A stretch of 64,000 nucleotides of DNA from Heliocidaris erythrogramma. Taxonomy: Eukaryota > Echinodermata > Echinoidea > Camarodonta > Echinometridae. Numbering within the stretch: position 1 is the first letter of the stretch; each line of letters opens with the position of its first letter. Where the stretch lies: positions 26,525,371 through 26,589,370 of the forward strand of contig CM046859.1 in assembly GCA_025617745.1 (NCBI GenBank), read 5' to 3'. Shown here piece after piece: positions 12,925 to 24,234 of this stretch. The translations under genes were made by a program, and so were the position numbers. Below the pieces are notes generated by a model. That model saw nothing but the letters and a program-made list of their open reading frames with translations, did no database searches and was not told where the DNA came from.

Positions 12925-13601
12925 TATGCCTCCGCCGACCGTAGGTGATGCCGGAGGCAATATCTTTTCGGGTCGTCCGTCCGTCCCCTTTTCGTTCTCG
13001 CGATAACTTCAAAACCGTTTTTTTTGGATCAGTTTGTAACTTGGCCTATGTATGCATATGGGAGGGACGATGAACTGAATAGATTTTGGGGTCTCAAGGT
13101 CAAAGGTCAAAGGTCAAAGGTCACAGAGGTCATTATGTACATAAAAGTGGTTTGTTCTCGCGATAACTACAGAACTGTTTGACGGATCAGCTTCTAACTT
13201 GGCCCATGTATGCATATGGGAGGGACGATGAACTGATTAGATTTTGGGTCTCAAGGTCAAAGTTCAAAGGTCATAGAGGTCATTATATACATGACAATGG
13301 TTCATGATGTATGGAGTCTAGGCCTACCTATTTTAGAAATTTGAAGGGGACAACTAGTGGTCTATTTGCTATAAAATATTTTCCTTGGTGTATTTGATGA
13401 TTGTAAGTCATCAATGGTAAGTTTTTTATTTGTACGGGATGGAAATGAAATAAAATAAAATTTCTGTCTCCTGTGCTTTTTAAGTGAAAAGATTTGTAAT
13501 TTTGTTGGACCAATCCTTTTTAGAGTGTACATGTATGCCATATATTTCCAATTTGGTGATGGCGGAGGCATAAATTCCGACTGCGCGCGGTCATCTAGTT
13601 T
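12925..13601 (+). mobile_element. Minisatellite-bearing element 2 (ATGCCTCCG termini)
   Basis: It starts TATGCCTCCGCCGACC, with a hairpin partner GCCGGAGGCA, then a GTCGTCCGTCCGTCC leader. Two units of about 160 bp contain CTTGGCC(T/C)ATGTATGCATAT and repeated AGGTCAAAGGTCA. It ends GGCGGAGGCATA plus a GC-rich near-palindrome (CTGCGCGCGG) and CATCTAGTTT. A terminal hairpin followed by CTAG is typical of Helitron/Helentron 3' ends (family knowledge); the assignment is inference. Confidence 0.65.
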
Positions 13602-13627
13602 GCAATGATTCATGATCTAATACCTAC

Positions 13628-14025
13628 TATATATATATATATATATATACTTGTATATGTATGGTTATGGGGACATTCGCATTGTTATACGTCATCCCAA
13701 TGTCCCCATAACCGGGCTCCATGTCCCCGTAATCGGGTTGTTTTCACACTGGCGGAATAAATCGCATTGTTATAGGCCCCATAACCACAGTTTTGTATAT
13801 ATATATATATATATACTTGTATATATATGGTTATGGGGACATTCGCATTGTTATACGTCATCCCAATGTCCCCATAACCGGGCTCCATGTCCCCGTAATC
13901 GGGTTGTTTACACACTGACGGAATAAATCGCATTGTTATAGGTCCCCATAACCACAGTTTTGTATGTACTTGTATATATATATATATATATATATATAAA
14001 TATATATAGCGCCCCTCCCTCCCCC
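13628..14025. repeat. Tandemly duplicated palindromic element in (TA)n
   Basis: Two near-identical copies of about 150 bp (about 13658-13797 and 13828-13967) start GGTTATGGGGACATTCGC and end GGCCCCATAACCACAG or GGTCCCCATAACCACAG. Each contains an internal inverted repeat (GGTTATGGGGACATT against AATGTCCCCATAACC). (TA)n tracts precede, separate and follow the copies. Confidence 0.7.
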
Positions 14026-14476
14026 CTCCCCGAAAAGAAAGAAAGAAAGAAAATAACCATATTTAAAAAAAAAATCCAAACCCGTTTTTTTGTACCTCTC
14101 ACTTAAAATAATTTATTTGTGACAGTATATATTTTCACTCATAGCATTTTCCATTTTCTCTTTTAGGGAGAATAAATTCAGGCATGCTGTAATCGTATGA
14201 ACAATAATCGCAACCTCTTAATTTATATTTTAAGATGGTTACTATTTTGTATAGCTTTGACAGAAGTATTTTTGGGGGATTCTGATACAAAATCATTAAA
14301 AAAAATAAATGGAACATGAAACTATAATAAAAAAAGAAAAATTATATAATATTGATATAATTATATTTGAGGCGGATGAATCTACAGTATATCGATAGTT
14401 CTTGGCTGTTGTTGGCGGCTTTTAGTAGTCTCTGCTATTGGCTGCTGTTGGCTGTTGTTGGCTGTTGTTGGCGGCA
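14026..14476. other. AT-rich intron, nothing recognised
   Basis: GAAA and A-rich tracts; short GTTGGC triplet-like repeats lie near 14404-14475, just before the hairpin. Confidence 0.4.
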
Positions 14477-14605
14477 TGGGCGCCAATCCTCACAGGAATT
14501 CTATTCAAGTGGGGGGGGGGGGGGGGGGGGGGGGGACACACCTGGATGCAACAATGGGGTGTCCCCCCACTTGAATAGAATTCCTGTGAGGATTGGCACC
14601 CATGG
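14477..14605. repeat. Perfect-arm hairpin with poly-G apex
   Basis: The left arm starts CATGGGCGCCAATCCTCACA and continues through GAATTCTATTCAAGTG into a G run (about 14512-14535). The right arm is its near-exact reverse complement, from CCCCCACTTGAATAGAATTC to GCACCCATG. The arms are about 40 bp with a loop of about 50 bp. GTTGGCGGC-like sequence lies on both sides. Confidence 0.75.
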
Positions 14606-15498
14606 TTGGCGGCTATTAGTAGGACCCAAAATTAGCATGTAACAATTCGTTACCTAATGAATCGATTCATAAACCTGATTAGTGACTTTACAATACAAGC
14701 TTTGTATGTACAGTCAAATCCGCCTCTCTATATATCAAAGAATAATGTTTGAACTCTTTTCTATCCAGAAACCTATTGAAATCATTTACGAAATACTATT
14801 TTGTTACAATATCAAGCCCAGGTTATGTGAAATCCTGTGTTCACTTCTAACATGTCCACTGCAGCTGCCCCCCGACTTGGAATGGGCGGCGGTGGGTTGA
14901 GCGCTTTGGTCCCGGGAACTCCTCTGGCTCCCTCTCCAGCTGCAGAAACTGTCAAATCATCTTGGGGATTTAATTACTTCATTAATTAGGTCATTCTTTG
15001 TGAGGCTGGGAATGATTGGCGTAACTATGACTATACACCAAAGTGCCAAGTCAGTGCCCCTACTTTACCCAGCAGCCTCTATGGCAAGAGACCACAAGGC
15101 AGCATATGCACCATGTGCAGACTGGAATATGTAGAAGAAAATGCTGTCCCTATTCAAGGCATGATTGGTCACAGGGAGTTCAGACATTATTGTTATCATA
15201 ATTGTATTTAACAGACAATGGTTATATGAAATGTATATTAGTTGTTAACCTCTTCTCTTTCTCTTTTTTCTTGTTCCAAACAAAATATTGACAATGTTTA
15301 ATAAATTCAATTCAATTCATTCTTCACTGAATATATCACGCTTGTTTTTCTTCTCTTTTATAGCACTTCGGGACTTTATAATTATACAGTTCATTATATA
15401 TTTTACCTGTAAACTCTCCCTACAATATCTCATAAAATATCGATTTTATTTTGGACAGTAAGTTTTCATGTAATCTTTCTGTTATTTTTATGTTACAG
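14606..15498. other. Intron end, nothing recognised
   Basis: Unique sequence, with an ACACCTGG-free AT-rich part near 15180-15320 and a normal polypyrimidine/acceptor at TTATGTTACAG before 15499. Confidence 0.4.
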
Positions 15499-15747
15499 CG
15501 GGTGCTACCAGCTTCGACCATACAAATGCAAACAAGCCAGTTACAGTGGAAGGCGGGGAGGGTCAATGCAGGTTCCGTTCTATAATCAAATACAACCAAA
15601 CACCAAAACAGATTGAAGCCGTAATTACCAAGTCCAGCTCTTGCAGGCAGAGTATCAAGTACAATTGTTCCGGGTTGGTGCTTAACGATGGACCTAAACA
15701 CTACGGTTACTGGGTATCAAGGGATGGAAAGCCAATGCCTCCAAACA
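15499..15747 (+). CDS. Fibrinogen-like unit 1, central exon
   Basis: 249 nt, phase 1-1, acceptor ATGTTACAG, donor GTGAGT. Features in order: a short Asn/Thr segment, Q-C-R-F-R-S-I-I-K-Y, Q-I-E-A-V-I, the diagnostic S-C-R-Q-S-I-K-Y-N-C-S, and a G-Y-W-V-S-R-D-G patch. This matches the centre of CNTNAP fibrinogen-like regions, where C-x-Q-x5-C precedes a Trp-rich stretch (known family). N-C-S is a possible glycosylation site. In units 2 and 4 the same segment is split by a phase-0 intron. Confidence 0.85.
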
Positions 15748-17648
15748 GTGAGTTGAGGGACATGACTGCATGATAACTTTTACCATAAACCATGCCATTT
15801 CTTACCATTTTTTCACTGGGGGTCTGGTATGGCATTTTCAAGTCTGTATGTGTGAGCTCTATGCTACAATTTTGAAAGTGGGGTGTCTGGACTTAGACTT
15901 TTGGTGCCCATGTGTCCCAGGCACCTGTTAATGTCGAGCCCTGCATAGACTATAATTACATGTATAGAGTGTCCGCATAACAATAGTGATACTATATTTT
16001 CTAATGGAAGTTTTAAAGGAACATAAATGGCTGAAGGTGCCTTCCATTTACATGTACATGGACGTGTACATGTACTTTTAGATAAAAATGAAATCCGAAA
16101 ACAAAAATAATTCCTGTATTGTATGGAATAGCCCTTTGGCGATATCACTCCACATTTTGTGGTTTGGCTCAATAACTTTTGATTCAGAGCCCTAAAAATA
16201 TACCAGATGCATGAATAGAAAGAGCAAAAATTTCTGCACTCACTGTGTCCATTTTTGTTGCATTATTGCATTACTTGAATAACATGAATAATACATGATT
16301 GCATGAGCACAAATCAAGGATGTTTACAAGGTTGTCTGGATAAATTACTCAAATTTAACAAGCTCTTGAAGAGGAAACAGCCCCAAATGACTTTCCCATT
16401 TCTCCAGTCTGCTTGAAAGTGTGTTGTCCATATATATTCAATCATTTCTTTTATAAGCAAAACTATTTTTCAATAGGCAAAACAACCAAAATTACCGTTG
16501 AGTTGATTTCATGAAAGTCTTTGGGATGTTATTGATTACTGTTGGTTGTCGGTACATACAAATGATACACAAGTCTGAGTGTGTCGGTAGATATTTTGTG
16601 CATAAGATATATATGGAATTATTTAACCCATGAGGCACAGCCGAGTGGGTTTACCGCATGCACACAACATGAAGAAACCTGTGCATCATCTGTTTTCTAG
16701 AATGGTGGACAAATATTGGCCACAAATCAATTTTTTTTAATCAGCGTCCAGTAATTACCGAGGCATGGCAAATTTACCAGATGCATGGCTATAGCCATGC
16801 GTCGCTAATTACCGGACGCATGATTTTTCCACATGCAATTTAACACAATTTCCCCCATGTTTGTTTTACATTTATTTTAAATACAAGACTGTATTAAACT
16901 TACATTCTTTATGCAGTGATGACTATACTGTACAATGCTCTTGCCCACAACAGTAAGGAGGCCTACGCCTATACTTTTGCTACGGCATGCATAGTCTATG
17001 CTATGCCTATGCTAGTACGGCACACAGCTGGCTACATGTACTTGCACATTGTGTACGTTGTATGCCCTTAGTGCGATAAACGACAACAGTAATTCTGCTG
17101 CAGACTGTCCAAATCAGGCATTAAATGATAGCATCAGAACTGTTTGATACTAATTAGTAATTTGCCTTTATAATGTTTTTTTATATTAAACAAATCTAAT
17201 TAATTTCTTTGTACTTATGGCATCAGATTGGTCGTGTAAATCTGTTAAATCACCATCAGAACAGTTCATACTTGAGTGAATCTATAAAGTGTGCAGTAGC
17301 ATGTTTACAGTGGATATCGTAATACTGTAATTATTGATATCAAATGTCGGGCCAGTATTTAAAAATATTCTATTGGCAACTGGTCATTTGTTATTCGCTG
17401 GCCGATCATTCGAAGAAATCGGACTTGCGTGCGCACATGCGGGCAAGCACGGACGAGATACGTGCTAGGTACAGTTGCAGGCCATCTGCGGGGACCTACG
17501 GGTAGGAAAAATGGTTCCCCGCAAGTCACACGCAATTAGGCTTGCCCAGAAAGATGTGACAGCGCCTTTACATTGAATACCAGCCAAGGTGTTCACATGT
17601 ACCCTGAAATATCATCGGCTACGTACATGTACCTGCTTATCTGAACAA
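15748..17648. other. Intron, nothing recognised
   Basis: Unique sequence as far as I can see. A CATGCAT/CATGCGTC-rich patch with short internal inverted words lies near 16660-16830 and may be an old MITE, but its ends are unclear. Confidence 0.35.
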
Positions 17649-17860
17649 TTAACTCCACGGATTAGGAGCTCCACTGCCACCGTCGTTTGGCGATGGAGCT
17701 CCAGGTACAACTGACAAAAATCTTCTTCGCCCATTAGTTTGGTCGGTCGTATTGCTTAATTTCGGCAGGTAAGATGAAAATTTGTACTTACAGTTCAAGA
17801 GAATTACTGTAACTGTCCAGCAGGCACTTTGATTTCACGATTTATTGATTATTTCAATAA
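17649..17860 (+). repeat. Left terminal inverted repeat of the 8.2 kb element (outer part)
   Basis: It pairs in reverse complement with about 25620-25813. It contains GGAGCTCCACTGCC...TGGAGCTCC (a hairpin) and GGCAGGTAAGATGAAAAT. It is interrupted at about 17860 by a small MITE and resumes at about 18268-18335 with AAAAAATGGAATTTCC. Confidence 0.75.
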
Positions 17861-18267
17861 GCGAATTTGTAATTGGCCCATGAACAACTTTTTGCAAATG
17901 ACCTTTTCCATTTTTCATTAGGATAGGCATCTTTTCAAAGAAAGATAATACGTAAGCTTGCCCGACATAGCAACCTACAGAATTCAGACCAGGTGACTAG
18001 AATACCTTGTAGCACGTCAATGAACACTTGGGAAAACGCATTGTTTGCAAGTTGGCTATCATTTGGCAGACTGTCAAATACAAACCATCAATGAACACTT
18101 TGTTGCTTTTCAGTGGATTTAATGAAAAGCATAATTAAATGAATATAGGAATAATCATTACATAACAGTCGATGCTTATCTCAGTGAATTTTAAACGAAC
18201 ATGCCAGTTTATCTCAAATGGCCTTTATCTGCTCATGCGCAAATCCTAATTACGAACTCGCTTATTA
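17861..18267. mobile_element. MITE nested in the left terminal repeat
   Basis: About 0.4 kb, starting AATAAGCGAATTTGTAATTG and ending CCTAATTACGAACTCGCTTA, which are inverted versions of each other. The right copy of the terminal repeat (about 25600-25625) lacks this segment, which shows it is an insertion. Confidence 0.65.
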
Positions 18268-18345
18268 AAAAAATGGAATTTCCTCGCCAAGCTGATCTTC
18301 CCTCTACTGTAGCGTACCGTCGATTCATTTCTTCCTTGCGAGGAA

Positions 18346-20129
18346 CTAAGAGTGCTTGATGTTAGACTTGCAGTTGAAGACAAGGATGGCACTCTTAGAA
18401 GGGTTAATCTTGTATCTCCATGTGGATGCATACATGTGGGTGGTGTTGAGCATGGACTGGAGCTCATCAGCAGAGGAGGCAATCAACGCAACATCATCTG
18501 CTAGGACAATAACCCCTGCATACAGGTTTTGGAAATGACAACCAAGATCTGCAGCTCTAAGTGCCTTAATCAGCCCATCAATAAAGATGTTGTAGAGGAG
18601 GGGAGAGAGGATTCCACCTTGCCGGACTCCTTTCTCAAGAGGGAAGGATGAGCTGATTTCTCCTTTCCAGAGAACTTTACTGTTTGCTCCATTGTACATA
18701 TTAGCCAAAGTAGATAGGATCTCAGGAGGGATAGGAGAACTGGAAAGTTTATGAAACAAACCGGTATGCCAGACACAGTCAAACGCCTTGGCGGCATCTA
18801 GGAGTGCTACGTGGATTTCTTCTGGGTGGAGTGAAGATCATTGAGCATCTGAAGGGTCATGGAAGTTAGCATACATGACTTTGTAGCTTGGAAACCAAAC
18901 TGGAGTTCATCAGGCAAGTCTACTCCTGCAAGGGAATCTTCGATCATTGGCTTGATGGCTATTTCAAGGAGCTTAGACAGGGTTGGCGTTAGAGAAATAC
19001 CTCTGTAACTCGAAGGATCATTAACTGGCTTGTTTCCACCTTTGTGCAATGGTATGATAACGGCTTCCTTCAGAGATGCTGGAAGGTGACCAAGTCGTAT
19101 GGAGTTGTGAAAGAGGAGGAGAACAAATCTGCGCAGGGTAGGGCCTGAGTGAGTGAGATGCTCTGAAGTGATGTTGTCATTGCCCGGGGCTTTGCCTGGC
19201 TTTAGCCTCTTGATTGCCTCTTCCAAGTCGCGTGTAGTGAGAGTGAGAGTGTCATCAGCTCTATCATGTGCAAAGCTCGTAGTCAGTGGTGCTCTGGGTT
19301 GTTGAACACAGAGATGAGTGAGTGAGGGTGCAGAGCAGTAGGTGACATCCACTGATGAGAGGTCTCTGAAGTATTTTTTCCAACCTTTGATGACCTGGTT
19401 TCCACGAAACTTTGAATCCTTATAGGTGAGAAAAGGAAGGTCATTAGGAAGGGTTTTCCCTGATCTATTGGCCTTGACAAGTCTGTAGAAGAGTGTGCTG
19501 TCTCTTTCATTAGCAATCTCAATCTTTGCTTGTGTGGATAGTCTCTGAGCGGCTTCAGATTGTCTGAGGGTTCTTCTGAAGGACTTTTTGGCCTCCAGGT
19601 AAGCTACCCAGAGAGGATGACCATCTTTTGGTTTACCACCCTGCTTCCATTTTTTCCAGGAAGATAGTGAGGATGAGTATGCCAACTTTACAGCCTGTGA
19701 CCAATTAGGTTTGCCATGTTTCCTGTCTTTGTGAGGGAGTCTTAAGGAAAGACCTAGCATTTGCTCTTGGATACATGCAAATAGCTGGTCTACAGACATC
19801 TGGTCTAAAAGGAGTGAGTGTAGTTTATGAAAGATTGATGCAGCTACCAACTCTAGGGGTTCAGTGTAAAGTTCTGATATCTCCTTGTGATCTGATGGCC
19901 AAAGAACTGTGTATCTGCGGACTGGAGTGGATGACTTTAATGAAGATGTATCAGCATGACCCCGACTGGAACTGGGGTCACTTGCAGGGAGAAGAGCAGA
20001 AACAAGGACAGGCCTATGATCAGATGTGTTAAGAGGGTGTTCAGAGAGGATTTTCGAGATCAGTGAACATCTGTGTCTTATATGAAGGAACGATGAATCC
20101 ATCGATGTTGGACTTCCTCCGGCCATCAT
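18346..20129 (-). pseudogene. Non-LTR retrotransposon reverse transcriptase (frameshifted, 3'-truncated)
   Basis: The long frame at 18807-20129 begins with the C-terminal endonuclease motif S-D-H-R-P-V and continues into RT: L-K-P-G-K-A-P-G-N-D-N-I, then L-K-E-A-V-I-I-P-L-H-K-G and S-Y-R-G-I-S-L-T. It ends near 18807. Motif A (D-A-A-K-A-F-D) is in another frame near 18780. The frame at 18346-18759 carries G-V-R-Q-G-G-I-L-S-P-L-L-Y-N-I-F-I-D and the catalytic A-D-D-V-A-L-I. The thumb and C-terminal region are missing: the frame stops just before the inner edge of the left terminal repeat. This is an APE-type non-LTR element; the CR1/L2 neighbourhood is likely but the clade is not established. 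It is not functional. Confidence 0.85.
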
Positions 20130-20559
20130 CTGTCATGAAAGTGTAGTGGTCTGGTATACTTCTAAGCGCAGTGAGGCTTGATAGGTTTTCTGACTTCAGG
20201 ACATTATATAGAATCTCAGCTGTTCGTTTCCTGGGGGCAGCTTGGGTGAGGTCAGCATTGAAGTCCCCAGCAACAACTTTCATGTGGGACATGTCAGCGG
20301 AGGTCAGAAGTGATGCAATTTCAGACAGGCAGAGTAGGTATTCAACAACATCAGCTCGAGAGGTGCCACTAGGCAGGTAACAGTTTACAACAAGAAATTT
20401 CTTGGATAATGGAAGTTGAGGCTCTGCCCTGATGAAAACCCGAAGGCAGCGGAGAGACATGGTATAGAAGATTTGAGGGAACAGGTACTCCAGGCATGTT
20501 CGCAAGGACATACGGGTGGTGCAACGGAGTTCGACTATTTCCATCTGAGGGGTCTCCAT
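20041..20559 (-). pseudogene. AP-type endonuclease domain of the retroelement (frameshifted)
   Basis: The frame encodes F-L-V-V-N-C-Y-L-P-S-G, the signature V-V-A-G-D-F-N-A-D, and D-H-Y-T-F-M-T-D-D-G-R-R-K-S-N-I-D-G-F, the usual order in APE-like endonucleases of non-LTR elements. It overlaps the start of the RT frame in a different register, so at least one frameshift separates them. The endonuclease N-terminus is disrupted by the 184 bp duplication next to it. Confidence 0.8.
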
Positions 20560-20862
20560 AGCTTAGATTTTGCGAGGATCTAGCATAATGGAGTGAAGGG
20601 AAAGTCGGGTGGCTGAGAAGGTGAAGAGCTTTCGCAGAGGCCTGATGGAGTGTTTCCATTATCGAAATGTGTGTCAATGTTGAGGCTCTGCCCTGATGAA
20701 AACCCGAAGGCAGCGGAGAGACATGGTATAGAAGATTTGAGGGAACAGGTACTCCAGGCATGTTCGCAAGGACATACGGGTGGTGCAACGCAGTTCGACT
20801 ATTTCCATCTGAGGGGTCTCCATAGCTTAGATTTTGCGAGGATCTAGCATAATGGAGTGAAG
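20415..20862. repeat. 184 bp direct duplication within the retroelement
   Basis: 20415-20598 and 20679-20862 are equal in length and almost identical by eye (one clear difference: CAACGGAG against CAACGCAG), separated by 80 bp. The duplication produces repeated S-L-H-Y-A-R-S-S-Q-N-L-S-Y blocks in the open frame at 20369-21145. The near identity implies a recent event, after the element was already dead. Confidence 0.85.
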
Positions 20863-21389
20863 ATGAAAACGGAGCCATGGATGTGCCACGGAACAGCGTG
20901 TCCGAGGGAGATGATGCTTGAGTGTCTCCTTGGTATGGAGTTGGAGAGACATCTAGTTTGTTTAGATTACATACCTGGCCGGGTGTAATCGAGTCTGTAT
21001 GGCTATATGTATGAGAAGCATTAGGCATATCTGGAAAGTCCATTGGCATCTCTGTTGGTATTAGAGGCCACTTGGGTTGTCCAGGACTGATAGAACTATG
21101 AGGGATAGTAGGCTGCGGGCTTTTTCTCTGTGATGGGTGTGTCAAGCCAGATATAGTGGCGCTGCTTGGGTCATAAGAGCTGGATCTCCGGCTAGTTGAA
21201 GAGATCCGATTCAGATTTATGGAGACTCTAGTTTTGAGGGAAGTTGGGTAATGTCTCGGGGGAGAAAAATTTCCTGGAGGATCAAGTGACTGGGGTTTGG
21301 AGACGGAGGAAGTAGTTCCAACTTTTGTTGGTCTTTGAGGCAGGTTTGCAGGGTCTGCTAAGGGTGGTGGAACAGGCCTTACAGATACT

Positions 21390-21855
21390 AATAATAATAA
21401 TAATAGTGGCTACTTGTATAGCGCACAGGTCCACCTTTCGGTGCTCATGGCGCTTAGAGAAAATTACATACAGAATTCTCCTAAACATACTAAATTAAAA
21501 TACTACAATAATTACAACAAAGAAAACAAATATGATTTCAGTTGTGATTTGAATGTTTCTGTTGACGACAGTTGACGTAATTGTAGAGGGAGTTCATTCC
21601 AGAGTTTCGGACCCATAGCTGAAAAAGCCTGATCGCCCCAAGCATGTTTTGTTCTAGGTGTACGAAGCAGCAATTTGTCTGATGACGAGCGAAGACTTCG
21701 TGTGGGATTGTATTTGGAAATAGAGTTGCACAGGTATGTGGGGGAAAAAGAGTAAACTGCATGATGTACCAATAACAGAATTTTAAAGATAATCCTTTTT
21801 TCAACTGGTAGCCAATGAAGAGAACGGAAAATTGGTGATATGGAATCATATCATA
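21390..21855 (-). mobile_element. 5'-truncated CR1/L2-type LINE tail
   Basis: The minus-strand frame at 21512-21772 ends with the classic LINE ORF2 C-terminus P-K-L-W-N-E-L-P-L-Q-L-R followed by F-K-S-Q-L-K-S-Y-L-F. Downstream comes GCGCTATACAAGTAGCCAC and a (TTA)n tail. It is inserted between the ORF1-like and endonuclease parts of the host retroelement. An (ATATC)n tract sits at its truncated 5' side. Confidence 0.8.
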
Positions 21856-23977
21856 TCATATCATATCATACTTGTGCCTAGTAGATGTAGGAGACATCAA
21901 GAGCTTTCTTCTGTTCAACTGAGAGAATTCCACAGCTTTGTCACTATCGAAGCAGGTATTTTCCACCGAGTTCATTGCTTGAGGAGCTTCACTAAGACAA
22001 TCTAGAGAAACTGTTCTTGCAGGATGGGAGTGACCTGACCCTCTACCATGGGCACCAACTTTTTGTGTGAGGGTATCCGCAGCTACTGCACGTGGGTTAC
22101 AAGCAGCCAAGGAAGGGTCACTATGACTTCTGCGTAATTTTTGTTTGCCAGAAACATGTCGTGCAGGCTTATGGCTATTGGCCACCGGTCTGGAGAGAGA
22201 ATCCTTCAGTGAGCAGGCAGAGAGATCATCCTCTTCATCAAGAGGGAGGGTAAGCCTAACTTCCTGGTCTTTCATTTTGTCATTTAAGGCACTGAAGCGG
22301 TTGGAGGTGGCGAGGGGGTGAGAAGCATTTGCTTTTGGTATTGCTTGTTTACCTTTCTGTTGGAAACTGGGGTTAGTACGAGAGTTCATAGGAGCCTTGC
22401 CTTGCCTTCCTGTGAGCCACCCCTCTGGGGGTAATGGCAGTTCATTTTCATCAATGTCATGGTTAAGGCAGATGGCAACGAGATGATCACTGGAAGAAAG
22501 CAGAGACACAATCTCCCTCTCTTTTGCAGTCAGCTCGGACTTTAGATTTGCAACGGCCTTTTGGGCCTCTTTCTTTTGTCTGATTTCTACAGCACGGAGC
22601 CTTTTAAGGATCTCAATTTCGTATGTAGCTTACTGTAGGTTTGAGACAACTTGCTCGTGTTGTACAAGCAAAACATCTTTCGCTAGTTTGTCAGCAGCAA
22701 GCAACTCCTGGGTTTCCTTCAGTTTTTCTTGGAGAGGCTGGAACACTTGCAAGTAGGAGGGGCAACATCTTCCAAGGTACTACATGCTTTATCGTGTTTG
22801 GCCTGACTTGGCTGAAATAATTGGGCGGAGGACTGAACTGTCTGTGAAGACTTTGAGACTTTTGGTTGGCTATGAGGGATTGTGACAAGAGTTGTTTGAG
22901 AGGCCCTAGACTGGTGAGGTTTGAGTTGGGTCTGTAGCTCTTTGCAGGAATCGGTCTGGGATGCTTGTGAAGCATGCAGGATGCCAATAAATTTAGCGGT
23001 TTGAGAGCCAACGGCTCACCCATGGCAGTAGAAGAGCAGGTGGGGCAAGCCTTCAAACTGTCGCTCTGCAAGCTGAATGGTAAAGGAAGGCAGGTAGTGT
23101 GGTACCAGGTTTCACACAGAACGCACTCGACAGAGTCGGAGACGGCCAACTGGTCACAGACAGGGCAGGTACACACCAATTCTGGGGAGTCACTGCAGGG
23201 AGGGTTAGGAGACAAATCTCGACAGGAGGTGCATAAGAACACATAACTAGGCTGAGGTAGTTTCTTCAACTCTTCTTTGGATAGACCAGTACATGAATAG
23301 TGTAACCACTTACTGCAGTCAGAGCATTGGACAGCATTAACAAATCAAGCATGGATGCCACAAGCAGAGCAAGTGATTAGTTTCTCAGCTTGGGAGCAGA
23401 TGCACAATTCAGGGGCAGTGCAAATTTCAGGTAAATGTGACCTGATGTGTCCGTTAATATCCTTAAGGAGAATAGAGAGCTCATCAGATTGGGAGAGCTT
23501 GGGGTAGTTTACATTCAAGTGCTTCGTTAACCACGGGAAGATGGGGTCAGCAAGATATGTGAAGAATCTCCCTTTAATATGAAGTTCACCTGTAGCACAG
23601 AGGAGGGTCAGATCAAATTGTTTTTGTCTACCTGTTCTTCCAGACTTGGTTGACTTATTGAGGAAGGAGATCTCAAGCTGTTCATTTGGAGTGGCTCCTG
23701 TGGTGCTTATGTATGATGTTAGATCAGAGTTATACAGCTTGCTGTGGTCTTTCAGTAGAGAGAAAATTGTGTCCTTGAGAGCATTGAATACTCTAAAAGG
23801 GAAACTCGCGATAATCTTCTTTTCTCCTTTCCTGGAAGTTGTTACATCTTTAAGAAGGAAGTTTGTAGATGATTTCCCATTAATGCTATAGTGCTTGCTC
23901 AGAGACCCATTAAGATTGCTGTCAGAGCGAGAATGACTGTTTTGTGAGAGTGGCATGTTAAACAGGTAGGAAATCAC
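21856..23977 (-). pseudogene. ORF1-like protein with PHD-type zinc finger (broken)
   Basis: The frame 23345-23977 and the frame 22691-23269 are in one register, separated by an in-frame TGA near 23343. Together they carry two Cys/His clusters: C-S-A-C then C-S-D-C-S-K-W-L-H-Y-S-C near the stop, and C-P-V-C...C-V-L-C-E-T-W-Y-H-T-T-C...C-P-T-C at about 23030-23165. These are PHD-finger patterns, which are known in ORF1 proteins of some non-LTR retrotransposons. The frame then shifts to 21856-22509, a basic Ser/Asn-rich tail. The order PHD, then endonuclease, then RT fits one retroelement. Confidence 0.7.
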
Positions 23978-24234
23978 CCATAAACCTGTAGCGTGTTGTC
24001 AGAGGGATTTATTGAGATCTTGGCACACTAACAACTCACAAATGGACTCTACAGACTAACAGTGATCCCGGAGGTAGAGGCTGACTTCCAATTAGCTGAA
24101 AAGTTATAACTGAGAATATAACTTAACCCAGGGGAATGCCTTGTGCTATAATTATGTAGGCAGTGTACATGCAAGAAAATATAATATAGATCAAGGCTTA
24201 TGTACGGTGGCTGATTTCCGCCAAGGTTTTTTTT

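Noticed and set aside
21512..21772. Host gene encoding the P-K-L-W-N-E-L-P frame
   Set aside because: This is the standard C-terminus of LINE ORF2 followed by a LINE 3' tail.
18346..23977. Domesticated host gene with PHD finger and RT
   Set aside because: In-frame stops, frameshifts between motifs and a missing RT C-terminus show a dead mobile element.
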